The notes below the pieces were generated by a model that was not told where the DNA came from, searched no databases, and saw only the letters and a program-made list of their open reading frames with translations. A program made the position numbers and the translations under genes. Shown piece by piece: positions 18,541-29,654 of a stretch of DNA of 64,000 bases. Position 1 is the first letter of the stretch. Each line of letters opens with the position of its first letter. Source of the stretch: Affinundibacterium flavidum. GTDB taxonomy: Bacteria; Pseudomonadota; Gammaproteobacteria; Burkholderiales; Burkholderiaceae_D. The stretch is taken from assembly GCF_014284175.1 (NCBI RefSeq), contig NZ_JACOGA010000010.1, positions 164,054-228,053 on the forward strand, written 5' to 3'.

Positions 18541-20256
18541 ATGCGCAATAGTCGTCCTTCGCCACTGATGAAACGATTAGTCATTACCATTGCCATGCTC
18601 ACAGTTGGCGCCTGTACTTTGATTCCATTTCAAATTGATCAAAAAGCGAGCGCACCGACCCTAGATGGATTTGGAGAAAATAGTCTCTGGCCTTCGCAAG
18701 CGAACGATGCGGCGCGACTTTTATTTGCGCAAGGTATGGGCCAGGTTTATGGCTTCAATGGCGCAGAAGCGATTCGCGCCTTCAAGGCGGCATTAGCGCG
18801 AGATCCTGAATGTGGATTATGCGCTTGGGGTGTTGCGTATGAAATGGGTCCGAATATCAACAATCCCCGACGCGGTGATTTGACCGAAGCACTGCGCTAT
18901 GTGGAATATGCTCTTAAGCACAGCCAGAAGGCCTCGGAGCGCGATCGAGCGTTGATTGAGTCATTGGCGTTGCGTTACGCGCACGGCAGTGTGGCGCGTG
19001 ATGTGGCGCCTTTGCTGGGCGAAATTTGTGCGGTCGCAGGTAGTGGTGGATCTGAGCGCGCGAATCCCTTAGATGTCGCTTACGCGGAGCGCATGCAACA
19101 ATTAGCTGATCGTTTTCCCAATGATCCCGATGTCTTGGCTATTTATGCAGAAGCCGAAATGGTAGCGACAACTGCCGATTGGTGGGACAGAAAGACGGGG
19201 CAGGCTGGTGGGAAAATCGGCGACTTAGCGAATCGTTTGGAAGCAAATCTGATCAAGTTTCCTAATCACACCGGGTTAAATCATTACATGATCCACAGCG
19301 TCGACGCAGTGCAAGTGGCAAGTCGTGCAGTTGCAGCCGCCGACCGTCTTGGTCAACTTGCGCCTAAATCACCGCATCTCTTACATATGCCGTCACATAC
19401 TTATGCGCAGGTTGGTCGATATGCCGATGCAACGCGAGTGAATCAACTTGCGGTGGCGGCTGACGAAACCATGATGGTCGAATTAAAGAAACAAAATTTC
19501 TCTGTATCGTCTGACTGGCGTGGACATAATCGCCATTTTCAGTGGTACGGCGCTTTAATGGAAGGACGCGGTGAATTGGCATTAGAAACCGCTCGTGCTG
19601 CCGCTCAACAGTCGAAAGGCGACCATACCTTTGGCGAATATACGCGTAGCTTGCCTATGTTGACTTTGCTATATCTGCAGCGCTGGGATGTTTTGCAAAA
19701 AGAAGCTATGCCGACTGGAGGTAAGGGCGTAGCAACAGTCTTGGGAGAGATGTCGCGTGGGATTGCTTTTGCCCGCACTGGGCAAATTGATGCAGCAAAG
19801 ACCGCCTTGACACGTCTGGAACCGGCTGCGACAGAGCTACTCAAAAAGAATATGGGCAATGATTACTTTTCCAAGCTAATTCGCAGTATCACCAAGACTG
19901 CACAGTACCAACTGCGTGCGGAACTTGCCTTGGCTGAAAATCGCACGGATGACGCGATTTCGTATCAAGCACAGGCGGCGGACGCCGCATATGATGCGGA
20001 AGGCACAGAGCCGCCAATTCTAGCTGGAGGCCCTTTACGTAGATTGGGGCAAATGCAAGTACAAACTAAGGCGTATGCCGCTGCGGAACAAAGTTTCAAG
20101 AAAGATTTAATTGAGCATCCGCATAGCGGTTGGTCTTTACAAGGCTTGAATGCTGCATTACTGGGACAGGGTAAGAAGAATGAAGCGCAGCTAGTCAAGA
20201 ATGATTTGGATAGTAGTTGGAAGTCGGCTGATTCGCAGTTACGTTCGAATTATTAG
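18541..20256 (+). CDS. TPR-repeat lipoprotein of unknown function
   Basis: A 571-residue protein with a lipoprotein signal peptide; the lipobox is VGAC with C25 as the lipidated residue. The mature part is helical and has tetratricopeptide-like repeats, for example residues about 75-105 (GAEAIRAFKAALARDPECGLCAWGVAYEMG), 280-320 and 505-545. Two His-rich spots (HTGLNHYMIHSVD and HLLHMPSHTYAQ) are conserved-looking and could bind metal. AGGAAA precedes the ATG. Related proteins are seen in many proteobacteria as TPR proteins without a defined role. No neighbour suggests a partner. Confidence 0.75.
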   Translation: MRNSRPSPLMKRLVITIAMLTVGACTLIPFQIDQKASAPTLDGFGENSLWPSQANDAARLLFAQGMGQVYGFNGAEAIRAFKAALARDPECGLCAWGVAYEMGPNINNPRRGDLTEALRYVEYALKHSQKASERDRALIESLALRYAHGSVARDVAPLLGEICAVAGSGGSERANPLDVAYAERMQQLADRFPNDPDVLAIYAEAEMVATTADWWDRKTGQAGGKIGDLANRLEANLIKFPNHTGLNHYMIHSVDAVQVASRAVAAADRLGQLAPKSPHLLHMPSHTYAQVGRYADATRVNQLAVAADETMMVELKKQNFSVSSDWRGHNRHFQWYGALMEGRGELALETARAAAQQSKGDHTFGEYTRSLPMLTLLYLQRWDVLQKEAMPTGGKGVATVLGEMSRGIAFARTGQIDAAKTALTRLEPAATELLKKNMGNDYFSKLIRSITKTAQYQLRAELALAENRTDDAISYQAQAADAAYDAEGTEPPILAGGPLRRLGQMQVQTKAYAAAEQSFKKDLIEHPHSGWSLQGLNAALLGQGKKNEAQLVKNDLDSSWKSADSQLRSNY

Positions 20257-20521
20257 TACTCCTAGCTGAAGTCTGGTTTGTGAAAATGGCGGCTAAGTCA
20301 AGGAACATAACTCCGTCATTTTTAGACTCGAATTTGCTTCACTGTGAAAGCTCGCTACATGCCAACGCAATCAATATTTGTACTTTGCCACTAGCTACTT
20401 TTTCCTTATAAAATTGCAAGTGACATCGTTAAACGCAGCACGCGGGGTATTTGTTGGTCACCCAACACATAGTGATAAGAAACATTGCGATAAAAAATAG
20501 TGAGAATGTAAAAGGATATTC

Positions 20522-21865
20522 ATGCGTGACTTAACTCAAGGATCAATTCCCAAACATATACTGGCAATGGCAGCACCTATCGGCATAGGCATGCTGGTGC
20601 AAACGCTTTATTTCTTTGTGGATTTATATTTTGTTGCGGGTCTCGGTGACGCTGCTTTGGCGGGTGTTAGTTCGGCTGGTCTTTTGAATTTTATTGTGAT
20701 GGCATTGACGCAAATGCTGAGTGTGGGAGCCGTTACTTTAATCTCGCATGCCGTTGGTCGTAAAGATCAGCCAGAAGCGAATCTGGTGTTCAATCAAACC
20801 ATCGTTTTGTCGACGATCTGTGGCGTATTTACCTTGTTAGCTGGTTATCTTCTAGGACCGGTCTATATGGCTTCACTGGGGGCGGATCAGGCTACGATCG
20901 ACGCTGGCAATACCTTTATCCGATGGCTTATTCCGGGGCTTGCTTTGCAATTTGCTTTGGCCGCAGCGGGCGGCGCTTTGCGTGGAACAGGCGTTGTAAA
21001 ACCCGCCATGGTGGGGCAAATGTTGACTGTTCTAGTGAATATTATCTTAGCGCCAGTGTTGATAGCAGGTTGGGGAACTGGACACGCTATGGGCATTGCT
21101 GGTGCAGGGCTCGCCACTTCAATTGCGTCGCTGGTTGGTGTCCTAGTCATGCTCGTGTATTTCGCGAAACTTGAACATTATGTCGCCTATCACGCCGCAT
21201 CTTTACGTCCTGATTTTACGATTTGGAAGCGAATGCTGAATGTGGGCTTACCTGCTGGCGCAGAGTTTTTATTCATGTTTATTTTCATGGCGGTGATTTA
21301 TTCCATCATTAAAGATTTTGGTGCTGCGGCACAGGCAGGGTTCGGTTTGGGTTCACGTGTGATGCAAGCGATTTTTTTACCCATCATGGCAATCTCATTT
21401 GCGATTGCGCCGATTGCTGGTCAGAACTTTGGCGCCAAACTACCGCAGCGTGTGCGTGATACCGTATGGAAGGCGATTTATATAGAGAGTGCGATGATGG
21501 TCACTCTGACCTTGCTTTGCCAAATTGAACCACGTTGGTTTGTGCACTTCTTCACACAGGATGAACAAGTCATTGCGGTGGGTGCTGAATTTCTTCAGTT
21601 GATATCCTGGAATTTTGTGGCTTCAGGAATTATTTTTGCGTGCTCTGGTATGTTTCAAGCATTGGGCAATACTTGGCCCTCGTTGATTAGTATGGGAACG
21701 CGGGTTATCTCCTTCGTTATTCCCGCTTTATGGCTGTCTCATCAGCCTGGATTTAAGATCGTCCATGTTTGGTATTTGTCGGTGGCGACCGTGACCTTGC
21801 AAGCGTGTATCAGTCTATTTTTTTTACGCGGACAACTGAAGAAAAGTTTGCGGACGATGGAGTGA
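20522..21865 (+). CDS. MATE-family multidrug/Na+ antiporter
   Basis: A 447-residue inner-membrane protein with about 12 hydrophobic segments in two six-helix bundles. The N-terminal LTQGSIPKHILAMAAPIGIGMLVQTLYFFVDLYFVAGLGDAAL-type start and the repeat element in the second half (FLPIMAISFAIAPIAGQNFGA) are characteristic of MATE exporters, which expel cationic drugs in exchange for Na+ or H+. Substrate cannot be told. AAAAGGA precedes the ATG. It is a single-gene unit. Confidence 0.92.
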   Translation: MRDLTQGSIPKHILAMAAPIGIGMLVQTLYFFVDLYFVAGLGDAALAGVSSAGLLNFIVMALTQMLSVGAVTLISHAVGRKDQPEANLVFNQTIVLSTICGVFTLLAGYLLGPVYMASLGADQATIDAGNTFIRWLIPGLALQFALAAAGGALRGTGVVKPAMVGQMLTVLVNIILAPVLIAGWGTGHAMGIAGAGLATSIASLVGVLVMLVYFAKLEHYVAYHAASLRPDFTIWKRMLNVGLPAGAEFLFMFIFMAVIYSIIKDFGAAAQAGFGLGSRVMQAIFLPIMAISFAIAPIAGQNFGAKLPQRVRDTVWKAIYIESAMMVTLTLLCQIEPRWFVHFFTQDEQVIAVGAEFLQLISWNFVASGIIFACSGMFQALGNTWPSLISMGTRVISFVIPALWLSHQPGFKIVHVWYLSVATVTLQACISLFFLRGQLKKSLRTME

Positions 21866-21937
21866 ATAGTGTTTGCGAAGCTTAGTGATTTGAAAGTAGG
21901 TGATTTGCAGAATTCAGAATCATTGATCTGGCAGGCT

Positions 21938-22396
21938 CTAATTTTTGCAAACTAAATCTGCTTTTTCTTCAGCGCGTTTTAACTTCTGCCTGGCTTTCAT
22001 TTCTGCCTTAGGTTGAGTATTTTTCAAATCTTCTTTTGCCCACTTTGCTTGCAATTGCTTTGCTTCACAGTGCTTTCTTGCGCTAGCTGCTTGGCTGGCA
22101 ATATGGCGATTAATAGCATCTTGTTTAGCATCGTCTTTGTGGCGAGATTTTTCGAGTTTGCTCACTATTTTAAGACGTTGTTGGTGCGCGTTTTGCGCAG
22201 CATGTTGTTCCTGTTCTGAAGGACGAATTGTCTTGATGTCGATGACAGTCGACGTACCACTTTTGCATGGCGTTTGACTGAAAATGATCTTGCCGTTGTC
22301 CTGACATTTAAATGCGGGTGTGTCAGCAATTGCGGAGCTAAGGCTCACACCCAAACCTAAACTCAAAAATAGCATCGTCGAAACAAAAAATTTCAT
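21938..22396 (-). CDS. DUF4124 domain secreted protein
   Basis: A 152-residue exported protein. Signal peptide about residues 1-24 (ending AIADT), then a short DUF4124 domain (about 26-60) with the pattern FKCQDNGKIIFSQTPC, whose two cysteines probably form a disulphide. The remainder is a highly charged Lys/Ala/Gln helix, likely a coiled coil, ending in a third pair of Cys (C110 region and C150). Function of the family is unknown. It starts 8 bases after the FAD oxidase stop, with AGGA ahead of its ATG, so it is cotranscribed with that gene. Confidence 0.8.
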   Translation of the reverse strand: MKFFVSTMLFLSLGLGVSLSSAIADTPAFKCQDNGKIIFSQTPCKSGTSTVIDIKTIRPSEQEQHAAQNAHQQRLKIVSKLEKSRHKDDAKQDAINRHIASQAASARKHCEAKQLQAKWAKEDLKNTQPKAEMKARQKLKRAEEKADLVCKN

Positions 22397-22404
22397 GGGC
22401 TGTC

Positions 22405-23811
22405 CTATAAGATTTTCCCCGGGTTCATGATGTTGTGTGGATCAAGTGCATGCTTGATCGCGCGCATCAATTTGATTTCTACTGGTGATTTGTAAAGCAG
22501 TAATTCATGTTTTTTGAGCGTGCCTATGCCATGTTCGGCAGAAATCGAGCCACCATACTGGTGCGTTTTATCGTGCACGATACGATTGATTTCCGTTTGA
22601 TGTTGTAAAAAACCATCTTGATCAGCGCCGAATGGGGGGGAGACGTTGTAATGCAGATTGCCATCGCCTAGATGACCAAAAGTGACCATGCGACTAGACG
22701 GAAAAGCTAACCGTAGCGCGGTATCAGTGTCTTGTACGAAATCGGCGATTTTTGAAATGGGTAGCGAAATATCGTGTTTAATATTTTTTCCTTCTTTAGC
22801 TTGCGCTGCAGAAATGGATTCGCGTAGTGCCCAGCAATTCTTAGCTTGCGCAATCGAGTTTGCAATCACAGCGTCGACTACCAGTTCTTGTTCAAATGCC
22901 GTCGTAATCAAATGTTCCAATAATTGCTTCGTTACTTGTTCGTTGTCGTAAGTTGAGAGTTCTAACAAAACATAAAAGCGTGTGGCATATTGAAAAATTT
23001 TCTGGTATTGCGGAAAGTGTTGATGGACTAATTCTAAGCTCAACTGATTGATTAATTCGAATCCCGTCAAGTTGGCATGGCACTGTTGTTTAGCCAAGTG
23101 CAGTAGCGCCACTGCCTGTGTAATATTATCGAGAGCGATGAATGCCGTTCCTTGGCTTTTTGGTTTGGGATACAGTTTTAAAACCGCGCCCGTAATAATT
23201 CCCAATGTACCTTCCGCGCCGATCAATAAATCACGTAAATCGTAACCTGTGTTGTCTTTGCGTAAGCCACGCAAACCATTCCAGATGTCACCGTCTGCCG
23301 TTACAACTTCAAGTCCCAGGCAGAGTTCACGCGTATTGCCATAGTGCAGCACTGCGGTACCGCCAGCATTGGTAGATAAATTGCCACCTATGGTGCAACT
23401 GCCCTCAGAGGCCAGTGATAATGGAAAGAGAAAATCAGCCTGATCCGCCGCATTTTGTATTGTCTCAAGCAAGCAACCGGCATCGACTGTGATGGTGCTA
23501 TTTGCGGTATCAATTTCGCGGATTTTGTTTAGACGTTGCAAAGACATGACGATGGCTGTACCTGACTGATCTGGGATGCTACCCAAAACCAGTCCAGTGT
23601 TGCCACCTTGCGGCACGATAGGGACTTGGTGTTCAGCACATAGTCGCACTAGCAGTGCGACTTGTGCTGTATTGGCTGGTTTGACAACAGCCAGACATTT
23701 ACCGGTGGCGCGTTGCCGCCAATCTTGCAAATATGGCGCTTGTGCTTCGGGTTCATGCAAAACATAATCTTCTCCAATGGCTGCTCTGCAGAGGTTCAGA
23801 AAATTTTGCAT
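22405..23811 (-). CDS. FAD-binding 2-hydroxyacid dehydrogenase/oxidase (GlcD/D2HGDH-like)
   Basis: A 468-residue flavoprotein of the vanillyl-alcohol-oxidase fold (FAD_binding_4 plus FAD-oxidase_C). FAD-binding elements are VPIVPQGGNTGLVLGS and the GSCTIGGNLSTNAGGTAVLHYGN region; the C-terminal block GHLGDGNLHYNVSPP and the ISAEHGIGTLKK motif mark the D-2-hydroxyglutarate/D-lactate dehydrogenase group. It probably oxidises a D-2-hydroxyacid and passes electrons to a carrier. The ATG at 23811 is chosen because upstream in-frame codons to 23934 overlap DUF2069 and encode a Lys/Pro-rich stretch. It is 19 bases downstream of DUF2069. Confidence 0.88.
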   Translation of the reverse strand: MQNFLNLCRAAIGEDYVLHEPEAQAPYLQDWRQRATGKCLAVVKPANTAQVALLVRLCAEHQVPIVPQGGNTGLVLGSIPDQSGTAIVMSLQRLNKIREIDTANSTITVDAGCLLETIQNAADQADFLFPLSLASEGSCTIGGNLSTNAGGTAVLHYGNTRELCLGLEVVTADGDIWNGLRGLRKDNTGYDLRDLLIGAEGTLGIITGAVLKLYPKPKSQGTAFIALDNITQAVALLHLAKQQCHANLTGFELINQLSLELVHQHFPQYQKIFQYATRFYVLLELSTYDNEQVTKQLLEHLITTAFEQELVVDAVIANSIAQAKNCWALRESISAAQAKEGKNIKHDISLPISKIADFVQDTDTALRLAFPSSRMVTFGHLGDGNLHYNVSPPFGADQDGFLQHQTEINRIVHDKTHQYGGSISAEHGIGTLKKHELLLYKSPVEIKLMRAIKHALDPHNIMNPGKIL

Positions 23812-23830
23812 AAATTTTTTTTGATCTTTT

Positions 23831-24840
<1,010 letters not shown>

Positions 24841-24895
24841 TCATAGTCGTGCAAGGATGCTGTGTGTATAAGCCCATTGCTGCATCACGATTTCG

Positions 24896-27800
24896 TCACT
24901 TCGCTATCATCTGATGCTGGATGAAACGCAGGCGTTGTTGTATCCGTTTACCGATGACCTCGGGACTGAATTCCTCCAGCATAGTTTTGCGCGCTGCTTG
25001 TGAGATTCGGTTATACAGCGCGCGATCATTCTCTAACTGTTGCATCAGTTGCGCGGCATGTGCAATATCAGGCTCGGCCCAGGTTTGCCCGGCTTTATAG
25101 ACTCCGACATCCTGCTTAATTTTCACTAAGGTGTAATTGACTGGGAGCGAATTATCTTGTCGCATGAATTCGGTATTGCCAGACCAATTAGTAGCGATGA
25201 CGGGTTTGCCCAAGAACATCGCTTCCGCCGGACCCAAGCCATAACCTTCAGACCGATGTAAAGAGATTAGCGCATCACAAACCGATTGCAGATCATAAAC
25301 TTCTTGGCGGCTCAAGGTTTGATTAATCCAGATGATGTCACGACGTCCTAGCAAGCGCTCTTGTAGCAATTGCATATCTTGAACATGATGTTGCGCATTT
25401 TGAGTCTTAATCACTAACACTGCACGTTCATTGTCGGCGCCGAATGCACGTTCAAACGCATCTAAACTCGCTTGCGGATTTTTTCTTTCCTGATACGAGG
25501 AAAAATCGTACATCATTAGGAATAGAAATTTATCCTGAGGTAATTTGAAGTACTCACGATTCGCGTTTGCCGATAGCGAGAAATGGATCGCATGTGGCAT
25601 GCGAATGACCGGTATCGGCGAATGCTTAGCAATCGATTCTTGCACAAAGCCTGTCGGTACCCAGACTTCATCAAGTTGATCAAATCCAGCACGGTGTTCG
25701 GGCAGCATTTCTGGTAGTTCCCAATGCCAAAAACCGATGTTGTATGGACCAAAAAAATGACTAGGCAATTGCATTTCGGCTTCTGGCATCTGATCTGCAT
25801 TGATATGAAAGACATTTACTTCATGCACAATGTCAGTCACGATTTTTTTCTCAACGCTACTATCGTCAGTGCGGCTCAGATTATTCCGGTTAAAGTCGAT
25901 CACGACATAGGGCGTATCGCTGGCGGCGAGTGCTCCAGCAAACTGCCGTAATGATTGACCTACGCCATGTTCGGATCTGGCATAGCCAAGTAAATTGATG
26001 CCGGGGACGGCTTCTTCTGTCGCGGCATCAATTTGCATTTGTTCTGGATTGAAAACGGTACGTGACCCCAGGCGTAACTCACTTAGTTGAAATGAGAGTT
26101 CACGGCTATCTTCATTGATGCCTAAAGTTTTTGGTACAAAACTACAGGACGGCGTCAGGTATAAAGTTGCAGGCCAACGCGTTGGAAGATTTTGTAATTC
26201 GATGCTGATGTCGAACTCGATATCTTGAATTACAATCTCCTGCCTAGGCTGTTCGTCAAAGCCCACACTGATTGTTAAATTGGGTGAGTCGGACGACAAC
26301 TCGACTAGTTGTGGATGATGTATGCCGCGCAGATTTAATGTTGGCGCGTCGTTTTGGTCAATCAAAAATCGTGCTTGCTTGCTAACCCACCACGCCGTTT
26401 GTTGATTTTCGAAATAGATTCCGGAAAATTTCTGCTTTATTTTGCGACCGCGTATTTTGCGTGTTGGTATGTTCAATTCAATGGCAACATGCGCAGAGTT
26501 TAAGGGATCTAATTTAATAGATTTGTTTTGCTGCAATCCTAATTTATTCGCCCAACGAGATGCACGGAATTGCCTAAACGCCAAACGGCAAAAATCAAGC
26601 GGATTGTTGATTTGCTGGTATTGGCGAATCCGTTCATGGCTAATCTTCCCACCCGTCGCGCGTCTGTGTAAGAACACTAAGCCACGTGCCCAAATTGTTG
26701 CTTTGTGGGCTTGTAATATCTGCTGCGTTTGGTTAACCGCGTCCTCAGTTTTCAGCCTGCTGCGTATCGGGTTAATGAAAATTTCGGTAATGCCGATTTC
26801 GATGGCACCACCACCGACGAACCAATGACAGTAAGCTTGACGATGGCTAGTCAGTGGATGTGGAAATGCGCGTTGCAGATGTTGGTGTTCTATCCAAACG
26901 GCACGCAAGATCACCGGTAAATCGCCAGCTTCACCATTAACGAAAAAGTCGATGCCGTCAAAAGGGTTTTCACCGGCTTGGAATCGCACATCTTCATCTT
27001 CCCTATACAAGTAGCGTAAGGCATTCGGGATCGGTGTTCCATCCTTGAATTTGCCGAAGGTGTAAGGGCGTTTTCTAAATTCACTGAGGCCGTGTGAAAT
27101 GACTTTTTGCGCATACGTCAGCGCCAAAGATTTAGCGTCGCCTATGCTTTCAAGATCGAAGCGATTTTGATGTTTAGAAAAGGGCTTAGGGTGTAGGGGA
27201 TCAAATCCGCTGAAGTGGAAAAACCGGAGGGGCCTATCATTCACCAGATAATTGTCGCCGACTTTTTTTAGCTGGCGATGTGCAAGATTCCAGTAGGCGA
27301 CGTTGTAGCCTGGGTCGCGCAAGATCGCAAATTTGCCAAACATACCTGGTGCCAGATCCACCCATTTCTGATCGGTAAATAAACCGCGTGCAGGATCTGA
27401 TACTGCGCCATGTTCAAGCTTTTCTTCCCACCAATGAATAAAAGCATCGGACTCGGGTTGATTACCCAGTGCCAAGAATCCTAAGTTGAAGGAGCCGGCA
27501 CGCATGATATCTAACTCTGTTGGCGCAAACTGATCATTGAGTGGGGCGGTCAAATGCGGAGTGACGACTGCTGCCGCGCCATCGTTGAGCAATTGTTCGA
27601 CATCGAGCAAACGGTCAACCACCAAAATATCTGGATCGATATACACAATGTGGCTGTAACCAAGTTTTCTCAAATGCGAAAACATATAGGGCTTGATCGC
27701 GGTGTTGAGTTCCATAATTCCATAGCGGAACAGGAATTCATTTATCTTCGGCAGCGGTAAAGATTCTACTAAAACGGGTTGAAAGAGTTGGCCGCCGAAT

Positions 27801-27949
27801 GCGTCAACATCATCACAACGGTCAGCGAGGCCGACAAACCTATCCCAATCTGGATGTGTTTGTGCCAATGACTCCATCAGAGTTTTGGCAAATGCTCCAT
27901 AGTTGAGCGAAACGATGGTAAAGACCGCGGTTTTGTTATTGTTGTTCAA
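24896..27949 (-). CDS. Large bifunctional glycosyltransferase (N-terminal GT-A-like, C-terminal GT4)
   Basis: A 1017-residue protein. The N-terminal part (about 1-300) looks like a nucleotide-diphospho-sugar transferase of the GT-A fold: TAVFTIVSLNYGAFAKTLMESL at the start and a DPD motif at 105-107 (HIVYIDPDILVVD). Residues about 300-630 have no family I recognise and include a beta-rich stretch. The C-terminal part (about 650-1010) is a GT-B, GT4-like transferase with NLLGYARSEHGVGQSLR at its start and the E-x7-E motif at E901 and E909 (HRSEGYGLGPAEAMFLG). No signal peptide; cytosolic action is expected. The frame opens with TTG at 27949 and lacks a good ribosome-binding site. No sugar-nucleotide, wzx/wzy or other polysaccharide gene is nearby, so the target is unknown. 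Confidence 0.85.
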   Translation of the reverse strand: MNNNNKTAVFTIVSLNYGAFAKTLMESLAQTHPDWDRFVGLADRCDDVDAFGGQLFQPVLVESLPLPKINEFLFRYGIMELNTAIKPYMFSHLRKLGYSHIVYIDPDILVVDRLLDVEQLLNDGAAAVVTPHLTAPLNDQFAPTELDIMRAGSFNLGFLALGNQPESDAFIHWWEEKLEHGAVSDPARGLFTDQKWVDLAPGMFGKFAILRDPGYNVAYWNLAHRQLKKVGDNYLVNDRPLRFFHFSGFDPLHPKPFSKHQNRFDLESIGDAKSLALTYAQKVISHGLSEFRKRPYTFGKFKDGTPIPNALRYLYREDEDVRFQAGENPFDGIDFFVNGEAGDLPVILRAVWIEHQHLQRAFPHPLTSHRQAYCHWFVGGGAIEIGITEIFINPIRSRLKTEDAVNQTQQILQAHKATIWARGLVFLHRRATGGKISHERIRQYQQINNPLDFCRLAFRQFRASRWANKLGLQQNKSIKLDPLNSAHVAIELNIPTRKIRGRKIKQKFSGIYFENQQTAWWVSKQARFLIDQNDAPTLNLRGIHHPQLVELSSDSPNLTISVGFDEQPRQEIVIQDIEFDISIELQNLPTRWPATLYLTPSCSFVPKTLGINEDSRELSFQLSELRLGSRTVFNPEQMQIDAATEEAVPGINLLGYARSEHGVGQSLRQFAGALAASDTPYVVIDFNRNNLSRTDDSSVEKKIVTDIVHEVNVFHINADQMPEAEMQLPSHFFGPYNIGFWHWELPEMLPEHRAGFDQLDEVWVPTGFVQESIAKHSPIPVIRMPHAIHFSLSANANREYFKLPQDKFLFLMMYDFSSYQERKNPQASLDAFERAFGADNERAVLVIKTQNAQHHVQDMQLLQERLLGRRDIIWINQTLSRQEVYDLQSVCDALISLHRSEGYGLGPAEAMFLGKPVIATNWSGNTEFMRQDNSLPVNYTLVKIKQDVGVYKAGQTWAEPDIAHAAQLMQQLENDRALYNRISQAARKTMLEEFSPEVIGKRIQQRLRFIQHQMIAK

Positions 27950-28143
27950 GGTAAATTATCTGGCAATGTAAGTGTGATGGGGCGGTGTGGATTGGTGACA
28001 CCTGCTGCTGCCGCATGATACCCGATCCCGATCAAGGCTTGAAGACTTGGCAATCATGCAGGAATAATTTTGAGTATGTTTTTGTTAATGTGGTGTGATT
28101 CAGGCACACTTGGGCATCTTAGCCAAGTAAAATACCGGACTTC

Positions 28144-28178
28144 ATGCCAATAAAATGTTTTAAGATTTTGGCATTTTT
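28144..28178 (+). terminator. Hairpin plus T-run just upstream of yihY
   Basis: TGCCAA (28145-28150) pairs with TTGGCA (28168-28173), with extra A/T pairing inside, followed by TTTTT. It ends about 20 bases before the yihY start, so it could be an attenuator-like leader structure or a terminator for transcription coming from outside. No reading frame ends near it on the plus strand. Confidence 0.35.
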
Positions 28179-28199
28179 ATCTTAAGGAAATTGACATCA

Positions 28200-29441
28200 A
28201 TGCGTGGATTAAGTTGGCCGCAAATAAAGAATCTAATTCAATTCGCACTTCGTCGATTACAAGAGGTGCGCTTGCCGCAGGTAGCAGGCAGCTTAACGTT
28301 TACGACAGTATTGGCTCTGGTGCCGATCTTGACGATAGGTTTAGCGATATTAACTGCATTCCCTTTATTCACAGATTTTAAGGCGTCGCTCGAAGCTTAC
28401 TTTACGCAAAGCCTAATGCCTAAGCAAATCTCGACGACAGTCATGGGATATTTGACACAGTTCGCCACCAAAGCAACAAGGTTATCTGCGGTCGGTGGTG
28501 TAGTCTTGATGTTCACCGCAGTCGCTACGATGGCGATGATCGATAAGACTTTTAATCAAATCTGGCAAGTCAAGCGATCAAGACCCCTAGTGCAAAGGAT
28601 AGTCGTGTATTGGGCAATTGTCACATTGGGGCCTTTGCTCATCGGCATTTCTATGAGCGCGACTTCAAGCCTGTTTACTGCAACCAACGGTTTGATGAAA
28701 ACAGTTCCCCTAATCGGTACAATTTTCTATACCTCAGTCTCGATTGCGTTCACAACTGGTGCATATACTTTGCTGTATCTGACAGTGCCGAATCGACCTG
28801 TAGATTGGCGCGATGCCGCATGGGGCGGTGTTTTCGCGGCGGTGGCTTTTGAAATTGCTAAACGTCTATTTGCGATCTTCATTAAGCAGTTTCCGACTTA
28901 TACAGTGATTTATGGTGCACTCGCGGCCGTTCCAATTTTCTTAATTTGGATTTATTTATCCTGGCTGATTACCCTCGTTGGGGCGGTGATTGCGGCTTCA
29001 TTGCCAGTAGTGAAATTTGAGCGCTGGTGGCATGTCCCAGAGCCAGGCAGTGCATTTGAAGATGCGATGGCAGTTTTACGTATTTTGGTCATGGCACGTA
29101 ATTCTGATGCGAATGCGGTAGTCGACGTATTACAAGTGCGCAAGCAAACTCGCTTTGGTGTGGATGAAATCGAAGGCTTGCTAGAAAAAATGTTAGATGC
29201 TGGCTGGGTTGCACGTTTGACGAATGATGGCCCAGTCAAGAAACGCTCTTGGTGGCACAAACATGATGCCGGTGCTGAGCGCTGGGTATTGATCATGAAT
29301 CCTGCAGCATTCACGCTGGCTGATGTGTATCGATTATTTGTATTTGATACTAAGGCCAATTCTCCATTGGCAAATCATGTGCACCGTGTGATCGGGGATG
29401 GTATGTCCGAAAGTTTGTTTGATCATTTCCTATTGCGTTAG
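28200..29441 (+). CDS. YihY/BrkB-family inner-membrane protein
   Basis: A 413-residue membrane protein with about six transmembrane helices in its first 275 residues and a soluble C-terminal domain that looks winged-helix-like (about 290-360). The family signature is visible in VAGSLTFTTVLALVPILTIGLA, FNQIWQVKRSRPLVQRIVVYWAIVTLGPL and FAIFIKQFPTYTVIYGALAAVPIFLIWIYLSW. The role of YihY/BrkB (UPF0761) proteins is unsettled; the old RNase BN assignment was wrong. Start is the ATG at 28200, with AAGGAAA at 28184-28190; TTG 28191 is too close to it. Confidence 0.92.
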   Translation: MRGLSWPQIKNLIQFALRRLQEVRLPQVAGSLTFTTVLALVPILTIGLAILTAFPLFTDFKASLEAYFTQSLMPKQISTTVMGYLTQFATKATRLSAVGGVVLMFTAVATMAMIDKTFNQIWQVKRSRPLVQRIVVYWAIVTLGPLLIGISMSATSSLFTATNGLMKTVPLIGTIFYTSVSIAFTTGAYTLLYLTVPNRPVDWRDAAWGGVFAAVAFEIAKRLFAIFIKQFPTYTVIYGALAAVPIFLIWIYLSWLITLVGAVIAASLPVVKFERWWHVPEPGSAFEDAMAVLRILVMARNSDANAVVDVLQVRKQTRFGVDEIEGLLEKMLDAGWVARLTNDGPVKKRSWWHKHDAGAERWVLIMNPAAFTLADVYRLFVFDTKANSPLANHVHRVIGDGMSESLFDHFLLR

Positions 29442-29531
29442 AGCTGGCAGGCTCGCTGAACATTAATATTATTCGGCAAAATTCGATTTTAGGTTATTAA
29501 ATTTGGCAAATCCTACATGGTGAAATTGTGA

Positions 29532-29546
29532 TTTCACATTGTGAAA
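29532..29546. promoter_or_regulatory. 15-bp perfect palindrome upstream of aceA
   Basis: TTTCACA-T-TGTGAAA, a perfect dyad about 150 bases upstream of the aceA promoter. The sequence has the form of a transcription-factor operator. Two partial copies (GGTGAAATTGTGA just before it and TTTCATTTTGAGGAAA after it) suggest a cluster. The cognate regulator is not identified. Confidence 0.5.
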
Positions 29547-29654
29547 ACCTCTAATGTGCCGCACCATAAAATAATTTCATTTTGAGGAAAGTTGTTTCGT
29601 ATCATGAAATGTAAATCATATCTATTTGATTTATAAGTAAAAAATATTTCTCCT

